Shown here: piece by piece, positions 1 to 6,833 of the stretch
Layout of the letters: every line of letters starts with the position of its first letter
How positions within the stretch are numbered: the stretch's first letter is position 1
Source of the DNA: an uncultured Bacilli bacterium
GTDB lineage: Bacteria > Bacillota_I > Bacilli_A > RF39 > UBA660
DNA: 10,665 nucleotides
Reading direction: 5' to 3'
Assembly (NCBI GenBank): GCA_948629335.1
Contig: CAPHZB010000048.1
Coordinates: forward strand, 1-10,665
Position numbers and translations under genes: made by a program
The notes under the pieces: generated by a model
What the model saw: only the letters and a program-made list of their open reading frames with translations
Told to the model about the DNA's origin: nothing
Databases searched by the model: none

Positions 1-73
1 TAGATAATTTCTTACTTTAATCGCTATTTGTATTTCTATTCATGATTTAGTCCTGATTTATCATTTCTGGAAT

Positions 74-103
74 TTGTAGGAACTATAAAAAATATGATAT
101 AAT
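74..103 (+). promoter_or_regulatory. Sigma-A-type promoter with extended -10 for the DUF975 gene
   Basis: A perfect extended -10, TGATATAAT, lies at 95-103, with a TTGTAG -35-like hexamer at 74-79 and an 18-bp spacer. The predicted transcript starts near 110, just before the AGAGGAG ribosome binding site at 113-119. The upstream in-frame ATG at 102 lies inside the -10 box and so should not be in the mRNA, which fixes the gene start at 126. Confidence 0.7.
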
Positions 104-125
104 GTATAGAAGAGAGGAGTTAAGT

Positions 126-743
126 ATGGACCGAATTAAATTAAAACAAAAAGCAAAAGATAGCTTACAAGGAAAATATGGAGAAGCTATTCTTGTTGTA
201 CTCATCAGTGGACTTATTACAGGTGTTGGAAGTGGAATTTCCGAATTTGGTATTCAATTTGAAAACCCATTCATTGCCCTTTTTGGGGAGTTACTTTCCT
301 TTGTAGCTAGTGGGTTAATTACTTTTGGATCACTAAGTTTTTACCTTAAACTAGCCAGAGGAGAAGAAGTAGAATTTAGTGAGTTATTTAAGAAAACAAA
401 TCTGTTTATTCCTTACATTTTAATTAGTTTACTCACAGGTATATTTACTATTCTATGGAGCTTTTTATTCATTATTCCTGGTATTATTGCAGCAATTTCT
501 TACTCGCAGGCTATGCTTATTGCTTTAGAAAATCCTGAAATTGATGCAATGGAAGCTATCAAAAAAAGTAAAGAATTAATGAATGGACATAAAATGGATT
601 ATTTCGTCTTAAATCTAAGTTTTATTGGTTGGATAATCCTTGGAATATTCACCTGTGGTATTTTATATTTCTGGTTAATTCCTTATATAAGTGTCACACA
701 AATGCATTTCTATGATGCTTTACTAGAAGAGAAAAACAAGTAA
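126..743 (+). CDS. DUF975 family integral membrane protein
   Basis: This encodes a 205-residue membrane protein of the DUF975 family, common in Firmicutes and without an established biochemical role. Family marks are the N-terminal LQGKYGEAILV segment (14-24), the loop LARGEEVEFSELF (76-88), IIPGIIAAISYSQAM (116-130), and ENPEIDAMEAIKKSKELM (135-152), followed by GHKMDYFVLNLSFIGW (154-169). Hydrophobic stretches at about 20-38, 52-76, 95-133 and 160-190 suggest four to six membrane spans; the N-terminus is basic and probably cytoplasmic. The ATG at 126 is chosen because AGAGGAG sits 6 nt upstream; an in-frame ATG at 102 lies within the -10 promoter box. The gene is monocistronic and converges on the DUF1287 gene. 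Family assignment is firm; function is unknown. Confidence 0.88.
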   Translation: MDRIKLKQKAKDSLQGKYGEAILVVLISGLITGVGSGISEFGIQFENPFIALFGELLSFVASGLITFGSLSFYLKLARGEEVEFSELFKKTNLFIPYILISLLTGIFTILWSFLFIIPGIIAAISYSQAMLIALENPEIDAMEAIKKSKELMNGHKMDYFVLNLSFIGWIILGIFTCGILYFWLIPYISVTQMHFYDALLEEKNK

Positions 744-758
744 AATCTACTTGTTTTT
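732..758. terminator. Shared bidirectional intrinsic terminator between convergent genes
   Basis: An 11-bp perfect stem, AAAAACAAGTA (732-742) with TACTTGTTTTT (748-758), closes on a 5-nt loop. On the plus strand the 3' arm supplies the U-tract for the DUF975 gene. On the minus strand the stem runs into a T-rich tract (TTTTTCTCTTC) for the DUF1287 operon. The plus stop codon (TAA, 741-743) and the minus stop codon (TAG, 749-747) both lie inside the hairpin, so only three bases separate the two reading frames. Confidence 0.8.
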
Positions 759-1421
759 TAATTGAAATCGATAGTGTCCAATAATCTTATAACTTCCTAA
801 AATATTTTCTTCTAAATTGTTTAATCGATTTATGGGACTTCCTGTATGGTGTAATAAATAGGGAACACCTTTTTTATTTCTTTTATTAGAAACAATACCA
901 ATATGTTTATCATTAGCAAACACTAAGATATCCCCTGGTTGAAATTCCTCTATTTTACTACTATCTATTGTTAATGACTCTGTATTTCTTTCTAAGAAAA
1001 CGTGCAAGTTATACACCCTCCTAAAGTCAATATTTGGATCAATCACATCAATCTTCGTATATTCTTCTTTATGATTTTTAATATCTTCATCAACTAAACT
1101 TTTTAAATCATATCCAGCATTTTTTAAAGCTCTCCAGATTAGATCCGTGCATACCCCTTCCTGAGCAGGCGGATAACCTCCCTCATAGTAAGCACTATGA
1201 TATTTGGGACGTTTCTTTCCTTCTAAAATAGCTCCATTTACAATATCCGTATAATCATCGATTCCATTTTGATTAAAGTCTACTGGACTTTTTACTACAT
1301 CAATTCCAAAATCAGAACTTGTATATGTCTTTTCTTTAATTATTCCCAAGTACTGTAAAGAGAAATACCCTATACATAAGAAAATCCAACATAGAAAGAG
1401 AACAATGACCTTCTTTTGCAC
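747..1421 (-). CDS. Membrane-anchored DUF1287 (NlpC/P60-like) protein
   Basis: This is a 224-residue protein with one N-terminal signal anchor (about 4-27) and an extracytoplasmic DUF1287 domain. That family is related to NlpC/P60 papain-like peptidases and amidases. The signature is intact: YYEGGYPPAQEGVCTDLIWRA (78-98, contiguous), with candidate nucleophile Cys91, then GDILVFAN (163-170), HIGIVSN (173-179, candidate His173) and LLHHTG (189-194). Residues 48-59, DFNQNGIDDYTD, match an EF-hand-like Ca-binding loop, common in Firmicute members. The start is GTG, placed by GAGGAG 8 nt upstream, and it overlaps the permease stop by one base (TAGTG), implying translational coupling as the last gene of the ABC operon. 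Cell-wall hydrolysis is inferred; the substrate is not known. Confidence 0.85.
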   Translation of the reverse strand: MQKKVIVLFLCWIFLCIGYFSLQYLGIIKEKTYTSSDFGIDVVKSPVDFNQNGIDDYTDIVNGAILEGKKRPKYHSAYYEGGYPPAQEGVCTDLIWRALKNAGYDLKSLVDEDIKNHKEEYTKIDVIDPNIDFRRVYNLHVFLERNTESLTIDSSKIEEFQPGDILVFANDKHIGIVSNKRNKKGVPYLLHHTGSPINRLNNLEENILGSYKIIGHYRFQLKNK

Positions 1422-4054
1422 TAAATATTCTCCTCACGAATTGCTTCTAATATATTGTCATGACGTATTTTACTTGTAGCATATATCATGGTCAGTAAAA
1501 CAATAACAAATACAGCAATTATAGAAATCACAATAGGAACAATTGGAATTACAAAACCACTACTAGAAATAGTATCCGTTGCCCTACCAATTAAATAAAC
1601 AAATACAAGTGAAATTGGAATTCCAATACATAATGATTTAATACCAAAGAAGATACTTTCAAATACAATCATTCGATTTAATCCTCCTGGTGTTAACCCC
1701 ATACTACGTAACATTGCAAATTCCTTTTTTCTTAAACTAATACTTGTATTTAAAGTATTAAAGACACTTGTTACACCAATTAAAGTAACTAAAGCAATAA
1801 ATCCATAGAATAAAATTTTAATCACTAATACTAAATTCATCGTTTGTTTCATTTCTTTTAAAATGTTTTGATAAGAATATTCATGATAAACATCATTATC
1901 AACTAAGTTTGTTATAAATTCATCAATTGCATCATAACCATCCACTTTTAAATAAAGACTATAATAGTTTTTAGTTTCAGAATTTTTGTTGACTCCATAC
2001 CATCCTGTTTCATTTGGATATAAGGAGTGATAGATTTCATCATATAATTTTTTATTCACATAAACAATCATTCCTGTAGAATCCATATTTCCAAGTGGTA
2101 ATTTTGTAATCATCTTCACATTGTTTATACTTGCTTTTCCACAAATAACCTTATTATAATCATAGTCATTTGCATTATTGCTATCTGTAACTGCTCTTGA
2201 TACATCGCAAAGAGGAATTGCAGTAATTTTTTCATTTGTCTTTTTACCACTCACTAGACTTCTTGTACCATCTTTATATAATACACCTTCAAAATAATTA
2301 CTTAAAAGAGGTGCATCTTCTTTTATATTGTTTATGCTCTTTAATCTTTGATAGTCTCTATCTGCTAGTAAAATAACAGAAATATCTGGATGTGTTTCTA
2401 AGAAATGACCAAAATTGGAATCTTCAGCCATACTATAATTATCCTCTATGTATTCTTGATATTCTTTTGTATAATTCTGAACCATATCTGTATAATATAG
2501 ATTCCCATAATAATAGGTTGTGCTTTCTACTACTTCATCCATACTTACTATTTCTTTTAAATTAGCAAGTGCTTTTTCATATCCACCTGGATTTTCTGTA
2601 GCTTCAAAATAAGATAAATTTATATCAAAATTCACACCTGTCACAAAAGAGTCTAATCCAATGATTTTATCAAGTAAAGAGGAGAAAGAAATAAATAATA
2701 CAATACTTACCACCAAGGAAATAATTGTGATTCTATATTTTCTCTTATTTCGTTTAATATTTTTTAGGGCAATTTCTCCTTCCATATGGAAAAGTTTACG
2801 AACCCATTTTCTTGTTTTAATTTTCTTTTTACTTACTTTTATATCATCATTTCCTCGAATGGCAACAATTGGAGAAACACGACTTGCTTGATGAGCAGGT
2901 AAATAAGCAGAAACGAGTACTGTTATTACCATGAAAACGATTGGGATAATTAAGAATGTTGGATAAACACTAAGCGTCAATTCTGTCTCAAAGATATCTC
3001 CTATTAAATGGTTAATTATATATAAAACCGCACCAATACCAAGAAAGCTAGCTAAGATACCAAGAAGAATCCCAATGGTTCCTACAATAAGTGCTTCATA
3101 AAATACTGTATATCTTAATTGTCCTTTTGTTGCACCAATACTAGAAAATAAACCAAATTGTTTTTTTCTTTCCATAACTGATATAGCAAAACTATTATAA
3201 ATAACAATAATACATCCAACAGAGATGAGCCCTAAAATAATTGCAATGATTTTTGTCATTGTCCCCATAACATTGCTATATTTACTCACACCATAGAAAC
3301 TAAGAAGAGAATCATTATACCGAAGTCCTATATCTTCACTTATTTTTCCTATGTTTTCTGAAACATTAAAAATATCTTTTGCTTTTTTTGTTTTAATATA
3401 AAGATTGGTCTTATCTTCTGTTTGGTCCACAGTAAATGCATACCCCTGATCATACCATCTTTCATAGATAAATTGGTTTTTCATTAAAATACCAACAACT
3501 TTATATTGTATGTCTTTCTGTTTTTCAAAGGTAACATTATAAGGTATATATCCACTATCTATAAAAGTATCTTCTTCTAAATAAAGTGAACCTAAGGAAA
3601 GGAAGACAGTATCCCCTATTTTGACGTTCAAAGATAAAGCTGTATTTTCTGTTAAAAGAACCTCACCTACTTTTGTAGGATATACCCCTTCTTTGAGTTT
3701 TAATGTATCCAAATAATTCTTATCCGTTTGTATCATTTTAGCGTATATTCCATAAGTATCTTGTGTACTCTCCTTTACTGGAAAATAACTTGCTATCTTT
3801 TTTGTATAATACGTATCTATTTTGTCATTTCTTTTTATTTCATCTATTTTTTCTATAGGAAAATTCTCAATCTCTGCGAAATAATCTCCAGAATAAGCAA
3901 TCGTATCCTGTATGGAATATTCTCTAAAAGAAGAAACTAAAAGTCCTATTCCACACATAAGCGCTGTAGAAAGTAAAATACCAATAATTGTAACAATCGT
4001 TCTTTTTTTATTTAATAACAAATGTTTTTGTGTTAATTTATTTAAGATTTTCAC
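1421..4054 (-). CDS. FtsX/MacB-type ABC transporter permease (two FtsX domains)
   Basis: This is an 877-residue ABC permease with two FtsX (MacB-type) units. The first has TM1 at about 19-41, a large extracytoplasmic domain (about 43-262), then TM segments near 267-290, 316-348 and 365-388, and the motif ERKKQFGLFSSIGAT (295-309). The second has a TM at about 440-460, a second extracytoplasmic domain (about 465-735), TMs near 743-770, 798-824 and 836-860, and RKKEFAMLRSMGLTPG (775-790). The linker motif ASRVSPIVAIRG (390-401) is typical of the family. Such permeases work by mechanotransmission, exporting lipids, lipoproteins or peptides, or transmitting ATPase cycles to extracellular partners. 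The start is GTG, overlapping the ATPase stop by 4 nt (GTGA), with AAGGTGG just upstream inside the ATPase gene. Substrate unknown. Confidence 0.9.
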   Translation of the reverse strand: MKILNKLTQKHLLLNKKRTIVTIIGILLSTALMCGIGLLVSSFREYSIQDTIAYSGDYFAEIENFPIEKIDEIKRNDKIDTYYTKKIASYFPVKESTQDTYGIYAKMIQTDKNYLDTLKLKEGVYPTKVGEVLLTENTALSLNVKIGDTVFLSLGSLYLEEDTFIDSGYIPYNVTFEKQKDIQYKVVGILMKNQFIYERWYDQGYAFTVDQTEDKTNLYIKTKKAKDIFNVSENIGKISEDIGLRYNDSLLSFYGVSKYSNVMGTMTKIIAIILGLISVGCIIVIYNSFAISVMERKKQFGLFSSIGATKGQLRYTVFYEALIVGTIGILLGILASFLGIGAVLYIINHLIGDIFETELTLSVYPTFLIIPIVFMVITVLVSAYLPAHQASRVSPIVAIRGNDDIKVSKKKIKTRKWVRKLFHMEGEIALKNIKRNKRKYRITIISLVVSIVLFISFSSLLDKIIGLDSFVTGVNFDINLSYFEATENPGGYEKALANLKEIVSMDEVVESTTYYYGNLYYTDMVQNYTKEYQEYIEDNYSMAEDSNFGHFLETHPDISVILLADRDYQRLKSINNIKEDAPLLSNYFEGVLYKDGTRSLVSGKKTNEKITAIPLCDVSRAVTDSNNANDYDYNKVICGKASINNVKMITKLPLGNMDSTGMIVYVNKKLYDEIYHSLYPNETGWYGVNKNSETKNYYSLYLKVDGYDAIDEFITNLVDNDVYHEYSYQNILKEMKQTMNLVLVIKILFYGFIALVTLIGVTSVFNTLNTSISLRKKEFAMLRSMGLTPGGLNRMIVFESIFFGIKSLCIGIPISLVFVYLIGRATDTISSSGFVIPIVPIVISIIAVFVIVLLTMIYATSKIRHDNILEAIREENI

Positions 4055-4734
4055 TTTACCACCTTGCTATCACTAATAATTTTCCCATCTTCTAACACAA
4101 TAATTCTAGATGCATGATTTGCTAAAGTCATATCATGTGTAATCATAATAATGGTTTGTTCATATTTTTGATTGCTTTCTTTTAAAAGTTCAACGATTTC
4201 TTTTGATGCTTTACTATCTAGGTTTCCTGTAGGTTCATCAGCAAGTAAAACAGCTGGATGATTCATTAAAGCTCTACCAATTGAAACACGTTGTTGTTGT
4301 CCTCCTGATAATTCATTTGGTAAATGTAGGACTCTTTTCTCTAAACCTAGTACATGAATTAATTCATCAAGATACACTTCATCTACTTTTTTATTATCTA
4401 ATAGAATTGGTAAACTCATATTTTCACGCACATTCAAAATTGGAATTAAATTGTAGAACTGATAAATTAATCCTACTTTTCTTCTTCTAAATTTAGCAAG
4501 TTCTGTTTCATTTTGTTTAAATACATCCATACCTTCTACATAAACTTTTCCACTTGTTGGGCGATCAACTGCACCTAAGATATGCATCATAGTTGATTTT
4601 CCACTTCCTGATGCTCCGACAATAGCAACAAACTCGCCCTTTTCTACAGAAAAAGATACATTATCTAACGCTTTTACTAATGTCTCTCCTTTTCCATAAC
4701 TTTTTGATAAATTCTCCACTTTTAAGATTTCCAT
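4051..4734 (-). CDS. ABC transporter ATP-binding protein, LolD/MacB type
   Basis: This is a 227-residue complete nucleotide-binding subunit. It has Walker A GASGSGKST (40-48), Q-loop Gln92 within IYQFYNLIPILNV, signature LSGGQQQR (142-149), Walker B VLLADEP with catalytic Glu167 (162-168), D-loop GNLD (170-173) and switch His200 (ITHD). The QFYNLIPILNVREN region and LADEPTGNLDS are typical of the LolD/MacB/FtsE branch, which drives FtsX-type permeases. The start ATG is preceded by AAGGAGG with 5-nt spacing. It is the first gene of the operon, under a consensus promoter at 4778-4806, and its TGA stop overlaps the permease GTG. It supplies ATP hydrolysis at the inner face of the membrane. Confidence 0.95.
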   Translation of the reverse strand: MEILKVENLSKSYGKGETLVKALDNVSFSVEKGEFVAIVGASGSGKSTMMHILGAVDRPTSGKVYVEGMDVFKQNETELAKFRRRKVGLIYQFYNLIPILNVRENMSLPILLDNKKVDEVYLDELIHVLGLEKRVLHLPNELSGGQQQRVSIGRALMNHPAVLLADEPTGNLDSKASKEIVELLKESNQKYEQTIIMITHDMTLANHASRIIVLEDGKIISDSKVVK

Positions 4735-4747
4735 GTATACCTCCTTA

Positions 4748-4776
4748 TAATTGTGCTACCTCAAATAGTACAATTA
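4748..4776. promoter_or_regulatory. Dyad operator candidate at the ABC operon start site
   Basis: Inverted repeat AATTGTGCTA (4749-4758), 7-bp spacer, TAGTACAATT (4766-4775), with 9 of 10 arm positions complementary and one further A/T pair outside. It sits directly downstream of the -10 box, covers the predicted transcription start (about 4771) and ends before the RBS. As the start lies within one arm, the RNA could not form the whole hairpin, so a DNA operator for a dimeric repressor is more likely. No regulator gene is present in the window. Confidence 0.5.
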
Positions 4777-4777
4777 A

Positions 4778-4806
4778 ATTATATCAATTACTCTATTCAT
4801 TGTCAA
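4778..4806 (-). promoter_or_regulatory. Consensus sigma-A promoter of the ABC/DUF1287 operon
   Basis: On the minus strand a perfect TTGACA (4806-4801), a 17-bp spacer and a perfect TATAAT (4783-4778) precede the ATPase gene. The predicted start is near 4771, giving a leader of about 37 nt. Such a strong promoter next to a dyad suggests that the operon is held down by a repressor. Confidence 0.85.
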
Positions 4807-4865
4807 TATATTTTTTTTATGATAATTTAGACCATTTTTTATGAATCAGCTCTATACTAGAAGAT

Positions 4866-4890
4866 AAAAAAAAGGAACACTAGTTTCCTT
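4866..4890 (-). terminator. Intrinsic terminator of the 30-residue peptide gene
   Basis: On the minus strand AAGGAA, a 7-nt loop ACTAGTG and TTCCTT form a 6-bp stem that merges with an 8-T tract (4873-4866). The TAA stop codon of the small ORF overlaps the 5' base of the stem. This placement supports the small ORF as a separate transcription unit. Confidence 0.65.
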
Positions 4891-4981
4891 AAAAAAATCG
4901 ATCTGCTTTTGAGGCAAGCTTACAAGCACCATAGATAAATAACAATAAAAAAGCAATACTTAAAGTGATGAATATTTTCAT
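4889..4981 (-). CDS. 30-residue single-span membrane peptide
   Basis: This short gene starts MKIFITLSIAFLLLFIYGAC and ends KLASKADRFF. Residues 3-19 form one uninterrupted hydrophobic span, followed by a small polar, basic tail (Lys21, Lys25, Arg28). The start has a good ribosome binding site, AAGGTGAT (4992-4985), 3-4 nt upstream of ATG, and the stop is fused to an intrinsic terminator, so the whole expression cassette is present. Upstream, TATACT (5007-5002) or TATAGA (5022-5017) could be the -10; neither has a good -35. A 12-bp palindrome TACTATATAGTA lies at 4994-5005. It resembles small one-span proteins seen as hypotheticals in low-GC Firmicutes, but I cannot name a family. It could be a membrane regulator peptide or a type I toxin-like peptide; no antisense antitoxin is evident. 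Confidence 0.6.
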   Translation of the reverse strand: MKIFITLSIAFLLLFIYGACKLASKADRFF

Positions 4982-5102
4982 ATAATCACCTTCTACTATA
5001 TAGTATATGTTACTTTTCTATACCTATGATTTCCATTTTTTTACAAAATTATCTTTCTAAAATGATATAAATAGTTAAACAATCCTATTTTGTTATAAAA
5101 AT

Positions 5103-6710
5103 TTAAAAAATCTCATTATCCCTTTGATACATATAATCATCATAATTTCCAATATATTCTATTAGTTTTCCCTCCTCAATCGCAATTATCTTTTTAGCCA
5201 GATTATTAATAAAATACCTATCATGTGAAACAAACAAAAGTGTTCCCTCATATTCTTTTAATGTATCCTCGAGTATTTCTCTTGTCATTAAATCAATATG
5301 ATTGGTTGGTTCATCTAATATAAGAAAATTGATATCTTCTTGCATAAGACAAAAGAGTTTTAATCGAACTTTTTCTCCTCCTGATAAAGCTTTTGTCTTT
5401 TTATCAAGTGTATTTTTAGTAAACATAAACTTAGAAAGTGTACTTCTTAAATGTGTTTCTTCTCCTTTAAAACTTTCTCGGGCTATATCATAAACCGTTT
5501 TATTTTCTAAAAATACAATTTCTTGAGGAATATACCCTATTTTCACATTCGCACCTATTTGTATATTTTCCCCGTTTTGTATAATCTCTTTTATCAAAGT
5601 ACTCTTCCCACTTCCATTCTTTCCTAATAAACAAATATGGTCTTGATACCAGACTTTCATATTCGCTTCTTTTAAAAGGATTTTATCTGAAAAACAAAGT
5701 GTTAAATTGCTAACAATTAAAACTTCATTTCCTGAACGATTCTTTAATTGAAGGGTTAAAGGAATTGATGCTTTTTCCTTAGGTTTATTCATTTTTTCCA
5801 ATTTGTCTAATCTTTTTTCAATTGCTTTGGCTCGTTTAAAAAATCGTTCATTGTTTCCAAGTCTACCAAATTCCCTTAATTTTTTAATACTTTCTTGCAT
5901 TGCCTTTATTTGTTTTTGTTGGTCTTTATATTCTTTAAATGCATTCATCACTTGTTTTTCATTTTCCTCTACATAATAGGAATAATTTCCATTATAAACT
6001 GTTAGATTTCCATCTTCTAATAAAATGGTTTTTTCTATAATTTTATCTAGAAAATAACGGTCATGACTCACAATAAGGAGAGTTCCTGTATAATTTTTTA
6101 AGAATTTCTCTAACCACTCTAAAGTAGATATATCTAAGTGATTGGTTGGTTCATCCAAAAGAAGTATATCTGGATTTTTTATCATTAACATTGCAAAAGA
6201 AACCATTCTTTTTTCACCACCAGATAGTGTTTGGTAAGATAACTCTAATAAGTGTTCAATCTTAAATCCATGTACAATTTTTGAAATTTTAGATAATATT
6301 TCATAACCACCTAGACTTATAAATTTTTCTTGTACATTTGTATATTTGACAATTAACTTTTCTAGTTCATTTAAAGATGCTTTCTCCATTTTTTCTTCAT
6401 AATATTTAAGCTCTTTTTCCAGCTTCACGATTGGTTCCACACTTTTATACAAAAGTTCCTCTACCTTACAGTCCTCTTGTATTTGTTCTATTTGACCTAG
6501 ATATCCAATCGTTGCATTTTTTCTTATGGATATATCTCCGTATGGCGTCTCTTCTAATTTCATAATCAGTTTAAGAATCGTTGTTTTTCCACAACCATTT
6601 GCACCAATAAGTGCCACTTTATCACCATGTTTAATTTCTAAGGATATCTCTTTTAGTATATCCCCAAATCCATAATTCATTGTTATTTTATTTAAACTTA
6701 TATCTATCAT
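5103..6710 (-). CDS. ABC-F ATPase, antibiotic-resistance (ribosome protection) type
   Basis: This is a 535-residue soluble protein with two ABC domains and no membrane segment. Domain 1 has GANGCGKTT (36-44), LSGGEKR (162-168), ILLLDEPTNHLD (182-193) and SHDRYF (215-220). Domain 2 has GKNGSGKST (363-371), LSGGEK (442-447), FLILDEPTNHID (462-473) and SHDRYF (495-500). The charged linker at about 245-325, including NNERFFKRAKAIEKRLDKLE (286-305), corresponds to the P-site tRNA-interaction motif that reaches toward the peptidyl-transferase centre. Members with this linker style, such as Lsa/VmlR/CplR-like proteins, displace macrolide, lincosamide, streptogramin or pleuromutilin drugs. ATG at 6710 is chosen because AGGA lies 9 nt upstream; the frame stays open for 27 more codons, but these run through a leader terminator. 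The attenuator-like leader supports a drug-inducible resistance role; drug spectrum is unknown. Confidence 0.88.
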   Translation of the reverse strand: MIDISLNKITMNYGFGDILKEISLEIKHGDKVALIGANGCGKTTILKLIMKLEETPYGDISIRKNATIGYLGQIEQIQEDCKVEELLYKSVEPIVKLEKELKYYEEKMEKASLNELEKLIVKYTNVQEKFISLGGYEILSKISKIVHGFKIEHLLELSYQTLSGGEKRMVSFAMLMIKNPDILLLDEPTNHLDISTLEWLEKFLKNYTGTLLIVSHDRYFLDKIIEKTILLEDGNLTVYNGNYSYYVEENEKQVMNAFKEYKDQQKQIKAMQESIKKLREFGRLGNNERFFKRAKAIEKRLDKLEKMNKPKEKASIPLTLQLKNRSGNEVLIVSNLTLCFSDKILLKEANMKVWYQDHICLLGKNGSGKSTLIKEIIQNGENIQIGANVKIGYIPQEIVFLENKTVYDIARESFKGEETHLRSTLSKFMFTKNTLDKKTKALSGGEKVRLKLFCLMQEDINFLILDEPTNHIDLMTREILEDTLKEYEGTLLFVSHDRYFINNLAKKIIAIEEGKLIEYIGNYDDYMYQRDNEIF

Positions 6711-6737
6711 AGTAAATTTTCCTTTCTTTTTTGCACC

Positions 6738-6765
6738 AAAAAACCATATGAAGGCACCCATATGG
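6738..6765 (-). terminator. Leader terminator upstream of the ABC-F gene
   Basis: On the minus strand CCATATGG and TCATATGG form a 7-bp stem plus a terminal G-U pair around a 6-nt loop, followed at once by six T (6743-6738). It lies between the leader ORF and the ABC-F start, 28 nt from the start codon, so it would stop transcription before the gene unless overridden. This is the position expected for a transcription attenuator. Confidence 0.72.
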
Positions 6766-6770
6766 CGGAT

Positions 6771-6833
6771 GCAGGCACGACAAAAATGCACACCTGCTTT
6801 TACTATTTTTTTATACTAGCTTATGCAGGTGTG
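6771..6833 (-). promoter_or_regulatory. Competing hairpins of a ribosome-mediated attenuator
   Basis: Three related segments occur on the minus strand. Segment 1, CACACCTGC (6833-6825), lies in the last codons of the leader ORF. Segment 2, GCAGGTGTG (6797-6789), is its perfect 9-nt complement. Segment 3, CGTGCCTGC (6779-6771), can also pair with segment 2 through nine positions including three G-U pairs. Helix 1:2 has a 27-nt loop and is followed by CATTTTT, so it may itself terminate weakly. A ribosome held near the end of the leader ORF would mask segment 1 and favour 2:3. How 2:3 relieves the following terminator is not resolved; GTGCCT recurs in that terminator's loop, so segment 2 may also contact it. 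Confidence 0.6.

Noticed and set aside
1..73. Possible gene end or leader at the left edge
   Set aside because: All frames contain early stops, no RBS or hairpin with T-run is seen, and no feature can be supported.
2661..2891. 76-codon plus-strand ORF inside the permease gene
   Set aside because: It is antisense to a well-supported coding region, without RBS or promoter, and its composition is the reverse complement of transmembrane codons.
5069..5090. Weak hairpin AAATAG...CTATTT after the ABC-F gene
   Set aside because: The stem is only 6 A/T-rich pairs and no T-run follows on the minus strand, so it is not convincing as a terminator.
6711..6791. N-terminal extension of the ABC-F frame by 27 codons (start at 6791)
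   Set aside because: The extension is read through the leader hairpins and terminator, has Cys/His/Trp-rich composition unlike ABC-F proteins, and lacks an RBS. ATG at 6710 has an RBS and gives the normal family N-terminus.
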